Source: Parapedobacter defluvii
GTDB taxonomy: Bacteria > Bacteroidota > Bacteroidia > Sphingobacteriales > Sphingobacteriaceae
NCBI RefSeq assembly: GCF_014642075.1
Contig: NZ_BMIK01000009.1
Span: forward strand, 62,001-126,000
Direction of reading: 5' to 3'
Length of the DNA: 64,000 nucleotides
Below, in pieces: positions 14,463 through 24,025 of this stretch. The notes below the pieces were generated by a model. That model was not told the origin of the DNA. It ran no database searches and saw nothing but the letters and a program-made list of their open reading frames with translations. The stretch's first letter is position 1; every line of letters begins with the position of its first letter. A program made the translations under genes and the position numbers.

Positions 14463-16996
14463 TATTGAAAGAAAGGATCGGCTGTAGTTACCTGAAATAC
14501 CTGCTTACCGGGGTCTTTTCAGCCTTGCTGGTTATGGGGTATGCGCAGGAAGAGGAGGAACCGCAGGAAGAGAAGCAACAACCCAGTGGGCAGCAGGACG
14601 AAAGGCAACCTACGCTTATGGATTCCATCGATGTCGTACGTGATTACCGGCCGATGCTGGCCGATGCCGTAAAGATCCGCAGGAGCCCGGATATGCGTAT
14701 CGACCGAGAAGCGCTTGAGATCGAGCTGCGCCAAATTGCCGCCGCCACCTATTTTGCAAAAAGCGAATTCAAACAAGCTTATTATGGTAGATTGCTGGAA
14801 CGGCATCCGGGCGCTTCACGCAGCAATATCGATAATTACCGGATCGGCTTCATGGCCTACCAAGCAGGTGAATACGAAAGAGCAACTTCTATTTTGGAGA
14901 AGTTGGCAGCTTCGGATGCCTTTTATCAGAGCTCGATCATTGCTTTGGGCCATATTGCCCTGAAAACCGGGGATAAGCAACGTGCACGGAATGCGTTTGT
15001 CAAAGCATCCAGACTGGATTTCGATCAGGCATTGAAATCGGATGGGCTGTTTAACTATGCCAAAATATTATATGAATTGGACTCCGCCGAGGCTGCCCTG
15101 GAAGTCGCCCGGGCGTACGTCGCTCAGAAATATGCGGATCGTTCACCTGATGCGGATTATACAGAGAATCCGGAAACACTATTGGCCGAGATCTTGTTGG
15201 GCACGAGCAATTTCCACGCTTCGGTGCATATGCTGGAATCGTTCAGCAACCGGGAGCCGGGAGCTGATATAGCCTATCAAAAGGTCACGTATTACCGCGG
15301 ATTGGAGTTTTATAACGAGCGCGCTTTCGAAAACAGCATATCCATGTTCATGCGATCGGAAAAATTCCCGATCGATGTGGAAATGGCGGCGTTGGCCACG
15401 TATTGGAAAGCGGAGGCGATGTATGAGGTGCGCAAGTACAGGGAGGCGGTGGAAAACTTTTCCCGGTTCCTCCGGTTACCCGCCGCACGAAACACCGATG
15501 TATATAATTACGCGAATTATGGCCTGGCATATGCGGCGTTCCGCAACAACAACTTTGGCATGGCTGCGGATTATTTTGAACGCTTTTTGGCTAACGAGGG
15601 AAGTTCGCTGGACGAAAATGTACGTTATGACGTAATCGCACGTTTGGGCGATTCGTATCTGTCCGTGCGCGATTACGGCCGAGCCAACCAATTCTATGAC
15701 CAACTGATCAACAGCAAGGCCCCCAATCAGGACTATGCGTTGTTCCAGCGTGGCATCATCCAGGGATTGCAGGGCGATAACGAAACCAAGCTCAGCACCC
15801 TGCGGTCCGTTGTTGAACAATTCCCGAGTTCGAACTATGCGGATGACGTGGCCTTTGAGATCCCGTATACGTATTTCACTGCGGGAGATTACGATACCGC
15901 CATCGAAGGGCTGCAGCGGATGATCGAACAATACCCCCGCAGCAGCTATGTCCCCCGGGCGTTGATGACCATCGGGCTTGTCCAGTACAATAAAGATGAC
16001 ATCGAAGCGGCGAAGGCCACTTTCCAGAAGGTGGTGGAGGAACATGCTACAACCAGTGAGGCAGGGCAGGCGCTGCGTTCCATTGAAAACATCTACCTGG
16101 ATCAGGGGGATGCTTCGAGTTATATTAACTACGCGACCAGCACCAACATCAGTGACCTGAGTACCGCAGAGCAGGATAACCTGGCTTTCCAGGCGGCCAA
16201 TACCTTGTTTGCCAGGGGGGAGTACGGACCGGCTGTAGAAGCAATCAATGCGTATTTCGACAAGTTCCCCAAACCGGCACAAGAAAAGCATGCCCGTTAT
16301 ATCCGTGGGGTGAGCTTGTACCGCACCGGGCACCCGCAGGAAGCACTGCACGACCTGAACATTATCCTGAACGACTGGACAAGCCAGTATACGGAAAATA
16401 CACTGATGACAGCTGCGGAGCTATACCTTGGCTTGGAGCAATATAACGAAGCCATCGTGCACCTCAAAAAACTGGAAATCACCTCGGAAAACAGGGAAAA
16501 TCACAGCTACGCGTTAAACAATCTGATGGTTTGCTATTTTGAAATCGGCGATTTGGAGCAAGTCGTCAGGTACGCCAAGTTGATCAAGGGGTATGATGGA
16601 TCTTCAGACGAGGACATCGCGAAAGCAAACTTGTATACGGCGCGGTCTATGTTGCGGCAGGGGGAGGTAGCCCCAGCGATAAAGGAATTGAACCTGGCTG
16701 CGCTGAGAAGCCAAACGGCAGTGGGTGCGGAGGCGCGTTACCGGGTGGGCCAACTCCAGTATGAGGCCAAAGAATACGACAAAGCCATGGAATCGGCCTT
16801 TGACGTGATCAACAACATGGGGTCACATGACTATTGGGTGGCCAGGAGCTTCATCCTGCTTGCGGATGCCTATGCGGGCAAAGGTGATGATTTCCAGGCG
16901 AAGAGCACGTTGGAAAGCGTGATTGAAAATTATGAAGAAAAAGATGACGTTATCCCTTCGGCAAAAGAACGTTTACAGAAATTGAATAATAAGTAA
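14459..16996 (+). CDS. Large exported tetratricopeptide-repeat protein
   Basis: The 845-residue protein has a signal peptide (about 1-29, ending MGYAQ), an acidic/Gln-rich linker, and then roughly twenty TPR-like helical pairs to the C-terminus (for example NIDNYRIGFMAYQAGEYERA, YADDVAFEIPYTYFTAGDYD, SYVPRALMTIGLVQYNKDDI). The N-terminal segment SIDVVRDYRPMLADAVKIRR resembles the start of Bacteroidota outer-membrane proteins more than TPR proteins, so the gene may be a hybrid. It probably acts in the periplasm in envelope assembly or protein export, like YbgF/BamD-type TPR proteins; the specific partner is unknown. Confidence 0.8.
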   Translation: MILKERIGCSYLKYLLTGVFSALLVMGYAQEEEEPQEEKQQPSGQQDERQPTLMDSIDVVRDYRPMLADAVKIRRSPDMRIDREALEIELRQIAAATYFAKSEFKQAYYGRLLERHPGASRSNIDNYRIGFMAYQAGEYERATSILEKLAASDAFYQSSIIALGHIALKTGDKQRARNAFVKASRLDFDQALKSDGLFNYAKILYELDSAEAALEVARAYVAQKYADRSPDADYTENPETLLAEILLGTSNFHASVHMLESFSNREPGADIAYQKVTYYRGLEFYNERAFENSISMFMRSEKFPIDVEMAALATYWKAEAMYEVRKYREAVENFSRFLRLPAARNTDVYNYANYGLAYAAFRNNNFGMAADYFERFLANEGSSLDENVRYDVIARLGDSYLSVRDYGRANQFYDQLINSKAPNQDYALFQRGIIQGLQGDNETKLSTLRSVVEQFPSSNYADDVAFEIPYTYFTAGDYDTAIEGLQRMIEQYPRSSYVPRALMTIGLVQYNKDDIEAAKATFQKVVEEHATTSEAGQALRSIENIYLDQGDASSYINYATSTNISDLSTAEQDNLAFQAANTLFARGEYGPAVEAINAYFDKFPKPAQEKHARYIRGVSLYRTGHPQEALHDLNIILNDWTSQYTENTLMTAAELYLGLEQYNEAIVHLKKLEITSENRENHSYALNNLMVCYFEIGDLEQVVRYAKLIKGYDGSSDEDIAKANLYTARSMLRQGEVAPAIKELNLAALRSQTAVGAEARYRVGQLQYEAKEYDKAMESAFDVINNMGSHDYWVARSFILLADAYAGKGDDFQAKSTLESVIENYEEKDDVIPSAKERLQKLNNK

Positions 16997-17006
16997 CGGG
17001 GATTTT

Positions 17007-17315
17007 TTAGCTATCGCCCCACCATCCTTTCCAATCCGATTGATTCCTTCTATCTTTGGGCCCAAACATATTACTGCCCATGATAAATGCACCTGCGTCA
17101 GGAATAGCAGCTATTTCTTTTTTATGGTTTTGTTTTTCCGGCCCAGCAAATATCCAGCGGTCCAGCAAGTCTAGATCGAATCGTTTCACTGGTACGATTT
17201 CAGTGTTCATGCGAAAGATTTTCCTGAATACGAAGAACGTTTTGCCGGACATGTAGAATCGGGTATCGTCACCAAGACCGATCCGTTGATGGGTGGAATT
17301 GTTTAACCCATTCAA
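17007..17315 (-). pseudogene. Remnant of a dihydrofolate-reductase-family (RibD C-like) gene
   Basis: The last 45 codons read IAAIPDAGAFIMGSNMFGPK then DRRNQSDWKGWWGD, a very typical internal motif of DHFR/RibD C-terminal-like reductases (usual form: GAVIMGRNMFGP...WKGWWGD). The normal continuation (PPYHTPVFVLTH) is absent because of a stop. The N-terminal half does not look like the family. The gene is therefore a fragment of an about 180-residue enzyme and is unlikely to be active. Confidence 0.7.
17175..17306 (+). pseudogene. Coding-like fragment on the opposite strand of the DHFR remnant
   Basis: The plus strand reads IESFHWYDFSVHAKDFPEYE then ERFAGHVESGIVTKTDPLMG before a stop. The composition looks coding, and the sequence overlaps the part of the DHFR-like frame that has no family match. 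It may be the true 3' end of another gene joined to the DHFR fragment. Family not recognised. Confidence 0.3.
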
Positions 17316-17327
17316 CTGATACCAACA

Positions 17328-19685
17328 TCAATAACCACCAATTTCATTGACTACAGGCCTTTTAACCTCTCTTTTACCCAGCTTCCATCTCACAGCTACC
17401 CTGAAGAACCGATTGATGTAGCGGCTTTCAATGTGCTGGTTAAAGGTCTCAGCAGCAGTAACTTCGGTTACATATCGGTAAGGGGTGGACAGATTGTCGC
17501 AACGGGCGCTAAAATTAAGTTTGCCATCAAGCAATTCCTTGTTGATCAATAAGGTATAACTCTGTACACCGGTGGTATGCCCCTGAAAATTGACCGTTCT
17601 CGAATTGAGATTCGCATAGACACGGATGGTAAGCGAAGCGGTTGGTTTAAAAGACGCATCTACACCCTGACTGATTATAAAGCCATCTCTGAAGGGATAA
17701 CCGTTTTGGCTGCTAAACCCGAGGTATCGTGTTGTGTTTGTCGCGGTGAATGTGAACCGTTGAAGGCGCAGTGAGGCATTGATGCTCGCTCCCAAAACAT
17801 CGTACGCTGCTACGTTTGCATAGGTGTTCGCTACGATACCGTCTGGCTGCGCTATCCTTACCTGCTCAATACTGTTCCCGGTGTGGTTGTAAAACAACGC
17901 AACATTCAATAATCCTGCTGATTTCTGAAAGGTATAAGTCAGCTCGTAGCTATGGGTAATTGCGGGTTTAAGATAGGGATTGCCATATTCCAGGTTAAGC
18001 GAGTCAATGTAATTGATGACCGGATTCAGGTAATTGATATAGGGCCGGAGCAGTTTTTTCGTATAACCGGCACCAACGCTGTGATGCGTGGAAATGGTTT
18101 TGCTAATAATCAGATTGGGCAAAAAGTTTTGATAATCGGGAATGCGCAATGATGTATCACGGAAATGCAGCGGCCAGTGGGTGTGTTCATAACGGCCACC
18201 GATTTTAATTTTCCAGGAATCAAGGTTAAGTGTGTACGTGGCATAGGCGGCTGCAATAATCCAGTTAAACCAAAAACGATCGGCCCGGAGGCTGTTGGGC
18301 AAATAAACGGACTGGCTGAAATCGAATACATCGAACCGGTTTTCATTGGAGAATTTCCTGAATGCACCTTTGAGCCCCAATTCCAGTTCACTGTCATTTC
18401 CGAAGTCTTTTCTTACATCCGCTTGGAAGGAGAATTCTCGGTTGCCAAGTAAATTGAAATTCTTCTCTGCGTAATTTTTTTGTTGCCACCGGTACTGATC
18501 CAGTAAATAGCGATTTAGCTGGCCCTGGTAAAACCAATAGCCCATGACGTTATATTCAGTGGATCCATCCCGTGATCGGCGGAGCCATCCCCAGTTAATA
18601 CCGTGCAAATACCGGAAAGCGGGATTATCAATTGTCCGGGTAAATGCGTCCGATCCCATCAAACTATTTAGGCTTGACTTGGCGCCAAACCAGTCGCCAC
18701 CGTAGCGGTAACCTGCATTGAAGGTAGTTAAGGTATCGGGAAGGTAAATGACATGAATGCCACTGAAGAGATTCTCCGATTCATTGTTAATCTCCTTTTG
18801 CTGCAGCAATCTGCCGTTGTTCACCGAATGATCGGTACGATCCAGCACACTTGTGGTTGTGTTATCGGAGGCGCTATGACCTATATCGGCGCCTATTACC
18901 ACCTGCCGTCTTCTCCAGGTAATGGCTCCTGTCAATTCGTTGAAGCGGTTGGCCAGGATTCCGTTAACAGTACCCGAAACGCCGTCTTCCATCGGCCTCT
19001 TCGTGAAAATGTTAATTACTCCGTCTGCCCCCTCAGAATCATAACGGGCTGAAGGATGGGTGATGATTTCCACTGTTTTGATATTATCGGCAGGTACCTG
19101 GCGTAAAGCTTCTGTCACGGAGTTTGCATACGTCATGAAAGGTCTTCCATCGATAAATACTTTAATACGGTTACTACCCCGCATATGCGGTGCTCCATTC
19201 TGGTCAACCTGTACGCCCGGAAGCTTCCTGAGTAGATCGACCGCTGTTTCCCCGGCTTCCTGAGTCTCCCGATCCGCATGGTATACAAAACCGTCTATCC
19301 GCGTGGATAGGGGCCGGCCTTGTGCGGTAACGGTCACTTCGGCTAGCGTTTCTCCGGCACGAATCATCAAAAAGGGTGGGAGTTCGACCCCGCTGTTACT
19401 CACCATAAACGGCTCCGATTTTTTCAGGACATAGCCCGTCATACTGCAAAGGATCCGGTAGCTGCCCGGTGGTACCTGTTCAAAATAAAAGCGCCCCAGG
19501 GTGTCGGAAATAAAATTTTGCAGTGGCTTTTGGTTGTGGTCCGTCAACCTGACTGTAACGAAAGCCAGCCGCTTACCGGTAATGGAATCGACTACGCTAC
19601 CTGAAACCCTGTTTTGTGCAAGTGCAATTTGCCCGATGGCAATTACATAGGCCAGTAGCGATAAAACAATTGGATGCTTGACCAT
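17328..19685 (-). CDS. TonB-dependent receptor / outer-membrane beta-barrel (OMP_b-brl_3 type)
   Basis: The frame is open to 19820, but ATG 19685 starts a good signal peptide (MVKHPIVLSLLAYVIAIGQI, cleavage after ALAQ), giving 785 residues. The mature N-terminus is a carboxypeptidase-regulatory-like domain (RVSGSVVDSITGKRLAFVTV), then a plug domain with MRGSNRIKVFIDGRPFMTYA and the hallmark VEIITHPSARYDSEGADGVI. A long beta-barrel follows. Such receptors bind or import ligands across the outer membrane; the substrate is not predictable. A LytS/LytTR pair starts divergently 220 bp away and may regulate it. Confidence 0.88.
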   Translation of the reverse strand: MVKHPIVLSLLAYVIAIGQIALAQNRVSGSVVDSITGKRLAFVTVRLTDHNQKPLQNFISDTLGRFYFEQVPPGSYRILCSMTGYVLKKSEPFMVSNSGVELPPFLMIRAGETLAEVTVTAQGRPLSTRIDGFVYHADRETQEAGETAVDLLRKLPGVQVDQNGAPHMRGSNRIKVFIDGRPFMTYANSVTEALRQVPADNIKTVEIITHPSARYDSEGADGVINIFTKRPMEDGVSGTVNGILANRFNELTGAITWRRRQVVIGADIGHSASDNTTTSVLDRTDHSVNNGRLLQQKEINNESENLFSGIHVIYLPDTLTTFNAGYRYGGDWFGAKSSLNSLMGSDAFTRTIDNPAFRYLHGINWGWLRRSRDGSTEYNVMGYWFYQGQLNRYLLDQYRWQQKNYAEKNFNLLGNREFSFQADVRKDFGNDSELELGLKGAFRKFSNENRFDVFDFSQSVYLPNSLRADRFWFNWIIAAAYATYTLNLDSWKIKIGGRYEHTHWPLHFRDTSLRIPDYQNFLPNLIISKTISTHHSVGAGYTKKLLRPYINYLNPVINYIDSLNLEYGNPYLKPAITHSYELTYTFQKSAGLLNVALFYNHTGNSIEQVRIAQPDGIVANTYANVAAYDVLGASINASLRLQRFTFTATNTTRYLGFSSQNGYPFRDGFIISQGVDASFKPTASLTIRVYANLNSRTVNFQGHTTGVQSYTLLINKELLDGKLNFSARCDNLSTPYRYVTEVTAAETFNQHIESRYINRFFRVAVRWKLGKREVKRPVVNEIGGY

Positions 19686-19906
19686 AAGGAAAATGCCTGA
19701 CTGATTACCACAGGCAAATGAAGCGGAATAAAAAGCCATTCCGAAAAAAAGTAGACGAACTGCCAATAAAGTAGAGGAATCCCGTTGGGAAATTACTCCG
19801 TTCACATTGTTGCAAATCATTCGTATCTTTCATCTACTTTTTCAGCAGTTGCTCTACTAAATTTCGCAGTTCCGCCCGTAATCTGTCAATTTGTAGCAGG
19901 TAGTTT

Positions 19907-20950
19907 ATGGAAAGCATAGATATAAACAATGGCTCAACATCAAAACGTAGATGGATCTACATATCCTATTGGATACTGGTTACGCTTATATTTTTATACG
20001 ACCGTACCTACCTGATCCAAAAGGCGGGTCTCCCTAATTTTTTTATCTGTTCCGTGGTCCGGGTTAGTCTGCTCATGGCCCTAGCGTGGGCGAATATCCG
20101 CTGGCTGATACCCCGCTATTTGCTGCGTGGACGATATTGGGGCTATTTCGGTCTGGTATTCCTCTTGCTCATCGGGTATCTGTTGGTGCAGAGCCTCTAT
20201 GACCACTATCTTTTCGGCTATATCATAGGACCGTACAAAAAAGCGCAGCTTTCTGCCTCCCTGATTTATAACTTCACCCATACCTCGCTTTACCTGATGC
20301 TGACCATTGCACTCAAATTCAGCATCGACTGGTATGAACAGAAAAAGGTACTACAGGAAATACGGGTTGAAAAACTGCAGGCAGAGGTAAACTTTCTACG
20401 CTCACAGGTAAACCCGCATTTCCTCTTCAATGCGCTGAATAACCTATATGCGCTGACCATCAAAAAATCAGACGAGGCACCGGACGTTGTATTGAAGCTT
20501 TCTGAGTTGATGGAATATATGCTATACGAAAGTGACGAGGCTTATGTACCACTGGAAAAAGAGATCAACTACCTGAAAAACTACCTTGAATTGGAGCGGA
20601 TACGGCACGGGAACAATGCCGATATACAATTAACCGTGACCGGAAATATGGATAGCTGCATGATTCCGCCCTTTTTGATCCTGCCGCTCGTAGAAAATGC
20701 TTTTAAGCACGGCATCAGTAAATCAGTACACAATGCTTTTCTGCATATCCGCATTGACGCCGGAAAAGAACTGGAAGTAAGGATAACAAATAATAAACTT
20801 AACTTTCAGCAACCGGACCACAGCGGTGGCATTGGTCTTTTTAACTTACGGAGAAGGTTGGAGTTGTTGTATCCGGACAAACATGAATTAAAAATCATTG
20901 AAAAGCCGGACCGGTACGAAGTAGTATTAAAAATAGATCTTTCATGCTGA
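19907..20950 (+). CDS. LytS-type sensor histidine kinase
   Basis: The 347-residue kinase has four N-terminal membrane helices (about 15-37, 45-68, 78-107, 125-141), a short coiled coil and a His_kinase (PF06580-like) domain. The phospho-acceptor is His171 in SQVNPHFLFNALNNL. The N-box is VENAFKHG near 262-269, and a GGIGLFNLRRRL G-box is visible. No extracellular sensor domain, so the membrane helices probably sense the signal. The stop overlaps the response regulator start by 7 bp. Confidence 0.92.
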   Translation: MESIDINNGSTSKRRWIYISYWILVTLIFLYDRTYLIQKAGLPNFFICSVVRVSLLMALAWANIRWLIPRYLLRGRYWGYFGLVFLLLIGYLLVQSLYDHYLFGYIIGPYKKAQLSASLIYNFTHTSLYLMLTIALKFSIDWYEQKKVLQEIRVEKLQAEVNFLRSQVNPHFLFNALNNLYALTIKKSDEAPDVVLKLSELMEYMLYESDEAYVPLEKEINYLKNYLELERIRHGNNADIQLTVTGNMDSCMIPPFLILPLVENAFKHGISKSVHNAFLHIRIDAGKELEVRITNNKLNFQQPDHSGGIGLFNLRRRLELLYPDKHELKIIEKPDRYEVVLKIDLSC

Positions 20951-21651
20951 ATTGCGTAATTATAGACGATGAACCGTTGGCCCGGGAGGTATTGGCAGGT
21001 TACATGGATCAATTGGACCATGTGAAACTTGTAGGCAGTTTCAGCAATGCGTTTGATGCGCAGGGATTTTTAACAGATAATACGGTCGATGCCTTGTTCC
21101 TGGATATTGAAATGCCGGAGATGAGCGGCATTGATCTCCTGAAGTCGTTGCCCAATCCTCCTATTACGGTATTCACCACGGCTTTCCGTGACTATGCTTT
21201 TGAGGGATATGAATTGGGGGTGATTGATTTTTTGCTAAAACCGGTATCCTACGCCCGTTTTCTGGTATCGCTCGAAAAAATCAAAGACTTTCTTTCGTTA
21301 AAAGCAGACGATGCAGGTATTGAAATGAGCGGCGATGAACCGGAATTTATTTTTGTTAAAAGCGGTGTGCAGAAGATCAGGTTGCTGTTTGACGATGTTA
21401 CGCACATACAGGGACTGAAAGACTATGCCATCATCCATACCGCAACGGATAAAATTGTCACCAAAGGATCTGTTAAATCCATGCAGGAGCTTTTTCCGGA
21501 GAGCCAGTTTATACGGGTGCATAAATCATTTATGGTATCCAGGGATAAAATCAGGCGGATAGAGAAAAACAGAATCATCATTGGCGACCACCAGATACCT
21601 ATCGGCAGAAATTATAAAGAGGAGCTGGAAAGGAAAATTTCAGGTAGTTAA
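20944..21651 (+). CDS. LytTR-family response regulator
   Basis: The 235-residue protein has an N-terminal receiver (Asp8/Asp9, phospho-acceptor Asp54 in LFLDIEMPEMSG, Thr near FTTAF, Lys in LLKPVSY) and a C-terminal LytTR DNA-binding domain (FVKSGVQKIRLLFDDVTHIQ through the IRVHKSFMVSRDKI signature). It is the cognate partner of the overlapping LytS-type kinase. LytTR regulators bind paired direct repeats, often upstream of envelope genes. The divergent TonB-dependent receptor is the nearest candidate target (inference). Confidence 0.93.
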   Translation: MLNCVIIDDEPLAREVLAGYMDQLDHVKLVGSFSNAFDAQGFLTDNTVDALFLDIEMPEMSGIDLLKSLPNPPITVFTTAFRDYAFEGYELGVIDFLLKPVSYARFLVSLEKIKDFLSLKADDAGIEMSGDEPEFIFVKSGVQKIRLLFDDVTHIQGLKDYAIIHTATDKIVTKGSVKSMQELFPESQFIRVHKSFMVSRDKIRRIEKNRIIIGDHQIPIGRNYKEELERKISGS

Positions 21652-21661
21652 AACTCATCTT

Positions 21662-22225
21662 ATGAAACGCAGGTCACAGCTGTTTTTTATTGCTTTATCC
21701 AGTCTGCTGCTAACGACAATAGTTGCCTGTTCTCAAACAACCGGTGGCCATAAAACGCTTGACGACGAACGGCCCAAAACAGATACCGTGGCCACACATC
21801 TCCACCAACTGTTTACCCAAGCTGATGCTGAAAAAATCATGGGGGAACCATCGCATCTATCGGATGGCTCCACTAAACAGGAAGCAGATGTCTTTACTTA
21901 TCTGTGCAGTTATGAAGCCGATTTAAAAGACAGCATAAGCCAAAAAGCGGGTGCCATCTATTTCTTATTTGAAGATTTTCGTCTAACTAAACTGGCTCAA
22001 AAGAAATATGCAGAAATAAAGAAAGCCAATGAACACCTAGGCATCGAAGTGCTGAGGAACTTGGGGGATGAGGCGTATTATCATAGCGACGGAACGAATT
22101 TTTACTTTATTATGGTTAGGAAAGGGGATAAGGTATTCAACCTCAAAGTAAATAAAATAACGAGTACTACGAATTTGGAAGCATTTAAACGGATCGCAGC
22201 GAAAATAACAGCCTTGGTAAACTGA
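21662..22225 (+). CDS. Hypothetical lipoprotein downstream of LytTR regulator
   Basis: ATG 21662 is chosen because it begins MKRRSQLFFIALSSLLLTTI with a lipobox-like VACS (Cys about residue 22); the frame is open further into the lytTR gene. The mature 165 residues have the segments FTQADAEKIMGEPSHL and VLRNLGDEAYYHSDGTNFYF, which look like a compact alpha/beta domain. Proteins with 'LGDEAYY' segments often occur as secreted lipoproteins of unknown role. It lies 10 bp after the regulator and is probably in its operon. Confidence 0.7.
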   Translation: MKRRSQLFFIALSSLLLTTIVACSQTTGGHKTLDDERPKTDTVATHLHQLFTQADAEKIMGEPSHLSDGSTKQEADVFTYLCSYEADLKDSISQKAGAIYFLFEDFRLTKLAQKKYAEIKKANEHLGIEVLRNLGDEAYYHSDGTNFYFIMVRKGDKVFNLKVNKITSTTNLEAFKRIAAKITALVN

Positions 22226-22389
22226 TTTCCGATAAAGCCGTTGTGTCCGCACCTATGCTCCGATAGCCCCGTTGCATCTGCAACCCGGATCCGGTTTTGA
22301 AGACATGGGGTATTTGTTTTATCGGTGATTTTTGTTGAATTTTTCGGTAAAAGACGTAACTATGGGGTAAATTTAAAAACATAAGAGAT

Positions 22390-23847
22390 ATGAGTTCGAT
22401 TAGACCCGTTGTTTTTTTGATCGCCTTTTTGTCTTTTGGCCTTTCGGCCACGGCACAACGATATCCGTCATTGAACAATGAAAAAGTCGACGGGTACAAA
22501 GGTATTTGGTTTACATTAGGGCAATTTTCGGAATATGGGGATAAGTATTCCGGTGGCTTGGGAACCTACACGGCCAAGCATATTCCGTTAGCGATCTATT
22601 CGCCAGCGGCAGACAAAACATTCTTTGTTTACGGAGGAATCGCAGAAGACAGGGAGAGTAGTGCCGGAGCAAGCAATGCGAAGGGAGATTACCTGTTGTG
22701 TATGATCGGAAGCTTTGATCATAAAACAGGTACCGTTGAAAAACCGACGGTGGTGCATGACAAAGAAGGCGTTTTTGACCCACATGATAACCCGTCCATA
22801 GCGATGGATTCCGACGGTTACATATGGGTGTTTGTAAGTGGCAGAGGCCGGGGCAGGCCGGGGTTTATTTATAAAAGTCGTTCGCCAAACTCCATCGATG
22901 CATTTGATGTGATGTCAGAGCGGGAAATTACCTATCCACAGCCCAAATATGTTGAAGGGAAAGGCTTCTTACATTTGTTTACCAAATATTGGGGGGTTCG
23001 GCTGTTGTACTTCAGTACAAGTGCGGACGGTGTTGAATGGACCGATGATAGGCAGATCGTAGCCATAAAACGGGAACAGGACCAATATGGCGGTCATTAC
23101 CAAATCAGTGGGCAACTCGGTGAGAAGATCGTGTTTTTTTATAATTGGCACCCAAATGGAGATGTAGATCGCAGAACCAACATCTATTACATGCAGACAA
23201 CGGATTTTGGTAAAACATGGACCACCGTAGACGGTACGCCCGTATCCATCCCCGTAACCGAGGTAGCCAACCCCACTCTGGCAAAAGAGTTCTTTTCAAA
23301 GGGTGAAAATGTGTACATCAAAGACGTTGCTTTCGACAGAAACGGCAATCCGGCGGCTCTGTATGTTTCAGGTGCCGGCCATCAACCCGGGCCGCAAAAT
23401 GGACCGAGAGAATGGCAGGTGATCCATTGGAACGGAGCGGAGTGGGTAAATCATAAAATAACGACTTCGGACCACAACTACGATACCGGCAGCCTTTGGA
23501 TCGATGGGGACAAATGGGTGGTCATCGGACCTACGGAGACCTCTCCGCAACCCTGGGGAGGAGGGGGTGAGCTTGTTCTTTGGGAGAGCAAAGACGGCGG
23601 TAAAACGTGGAAAGCAAAAAAACAAATCACCAAAAACAGTGAATTAAACCACAACTATGTCAGAAAAGTGGTGAACGGAAAGGAGCCATTCAAGTACTTT
23701 TGGGGCGATGGTAACCCCAACAGTCCTAGCAAATCCTATTTGTATTTTGGCGATTCCAAGGGAAGAATGTGGCAATTGCCGTACACCATGGATTCGGATC
23801 GTGTAAGGCCTGAGAAAGGGCAGCGTAAAAATCGAAAGAAGTACTAG
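22390..23847 (+). CDS. Secreted BNR-repeat (BNR_4) protein, putative glycan-active enzyme
   Basis: The 485-residue protein has a signal peptide (ending SATAQ, about residue 23) and a beta-propeller with Asp-box-like repeats (TDFGKTWT near 270, SKDGGKTWK near 402; also SADGVEWT). Its start NEKVDGYKGIWFTLGQ and the segment DPHDNPSIAMDSDGYIWVFV are typical of BNR_4 family members, some of which are polysaccharide lyases or sialidase-like. The catalytic class cannot be assigned by eye. It is flanked by unrelated genes and not in a clear polysaccharide utilisation locus. Confidence 0.8.
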   Translation: MSSIRPVVFLIAFLSFGLSATAQRYPSLNNEKVDGYKGIWFTLGQFSEYGDKYSGGLGTYTAKHIPLAIYSPAADKTFFVYGGIAEDRESSAGASNAKGDYLLCMIGSFDHKTGTVEKPTVVHDKEGVFDPHDNPSIAMDSDGYIWVFVSGRGRGRPGFIYKSRSPNSIDAFDVMSEREITYPQPKYVEGKGFLHLFTKYWGVRLLYFSTSADGVEWTDDRQIVAIKREQDQYGGHYQISGQLGEKIVFFYNWHPNGDVDRRTNIYYMQTTDFGKTWTTVDGTPVSIPVTEVANPTLAKEFFSKGENVYIKDVAFDRNGNPAALYVSGAGHQPGPQNGPREWQVIHWNGAEWVNHKITTSDHNYDTGSLWIDGDKWVVIGPTETSPQPWGGGGELVLWESKDGGKTWKAKKQITKNSELNHNYVRKVVNGKEPFKYFWGDGNPNSPSKSYLYFGDSKGRMWQLPYTMDSDRVRPEKGQRKNRKKY

Positions 23848-24025
23848 AAATACAGATTGTTGAATGTCCGGAAAGAGGAGAGAAAGCGGTGCCGCCTTGA
23901 AAAAGGGGTTTATGCAGAGACTTCAACAGTAGTGGTGGTCAGCAAAGAACTTGAAAAATAATAAAATCAAAATGTGTTGAAACGGGTTATTTATAACGAA
24001 TGCATCAGTCACTAAAATTTTTATT

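Noticed and set aside
15476-16351. 291-residue minus-strand open frame within the TPR gene
   Set aside because: Shadow of the TPR coding frame; no conserved features.
22390-23847. Polysaccharide utilisation locus around the BNR-repeat protein
   Set aside because: No SusC/SusD pair or other glycan enzymes are adjacent; the TonB-dependent receptor at 17.3 kb lacks a SusD partner.
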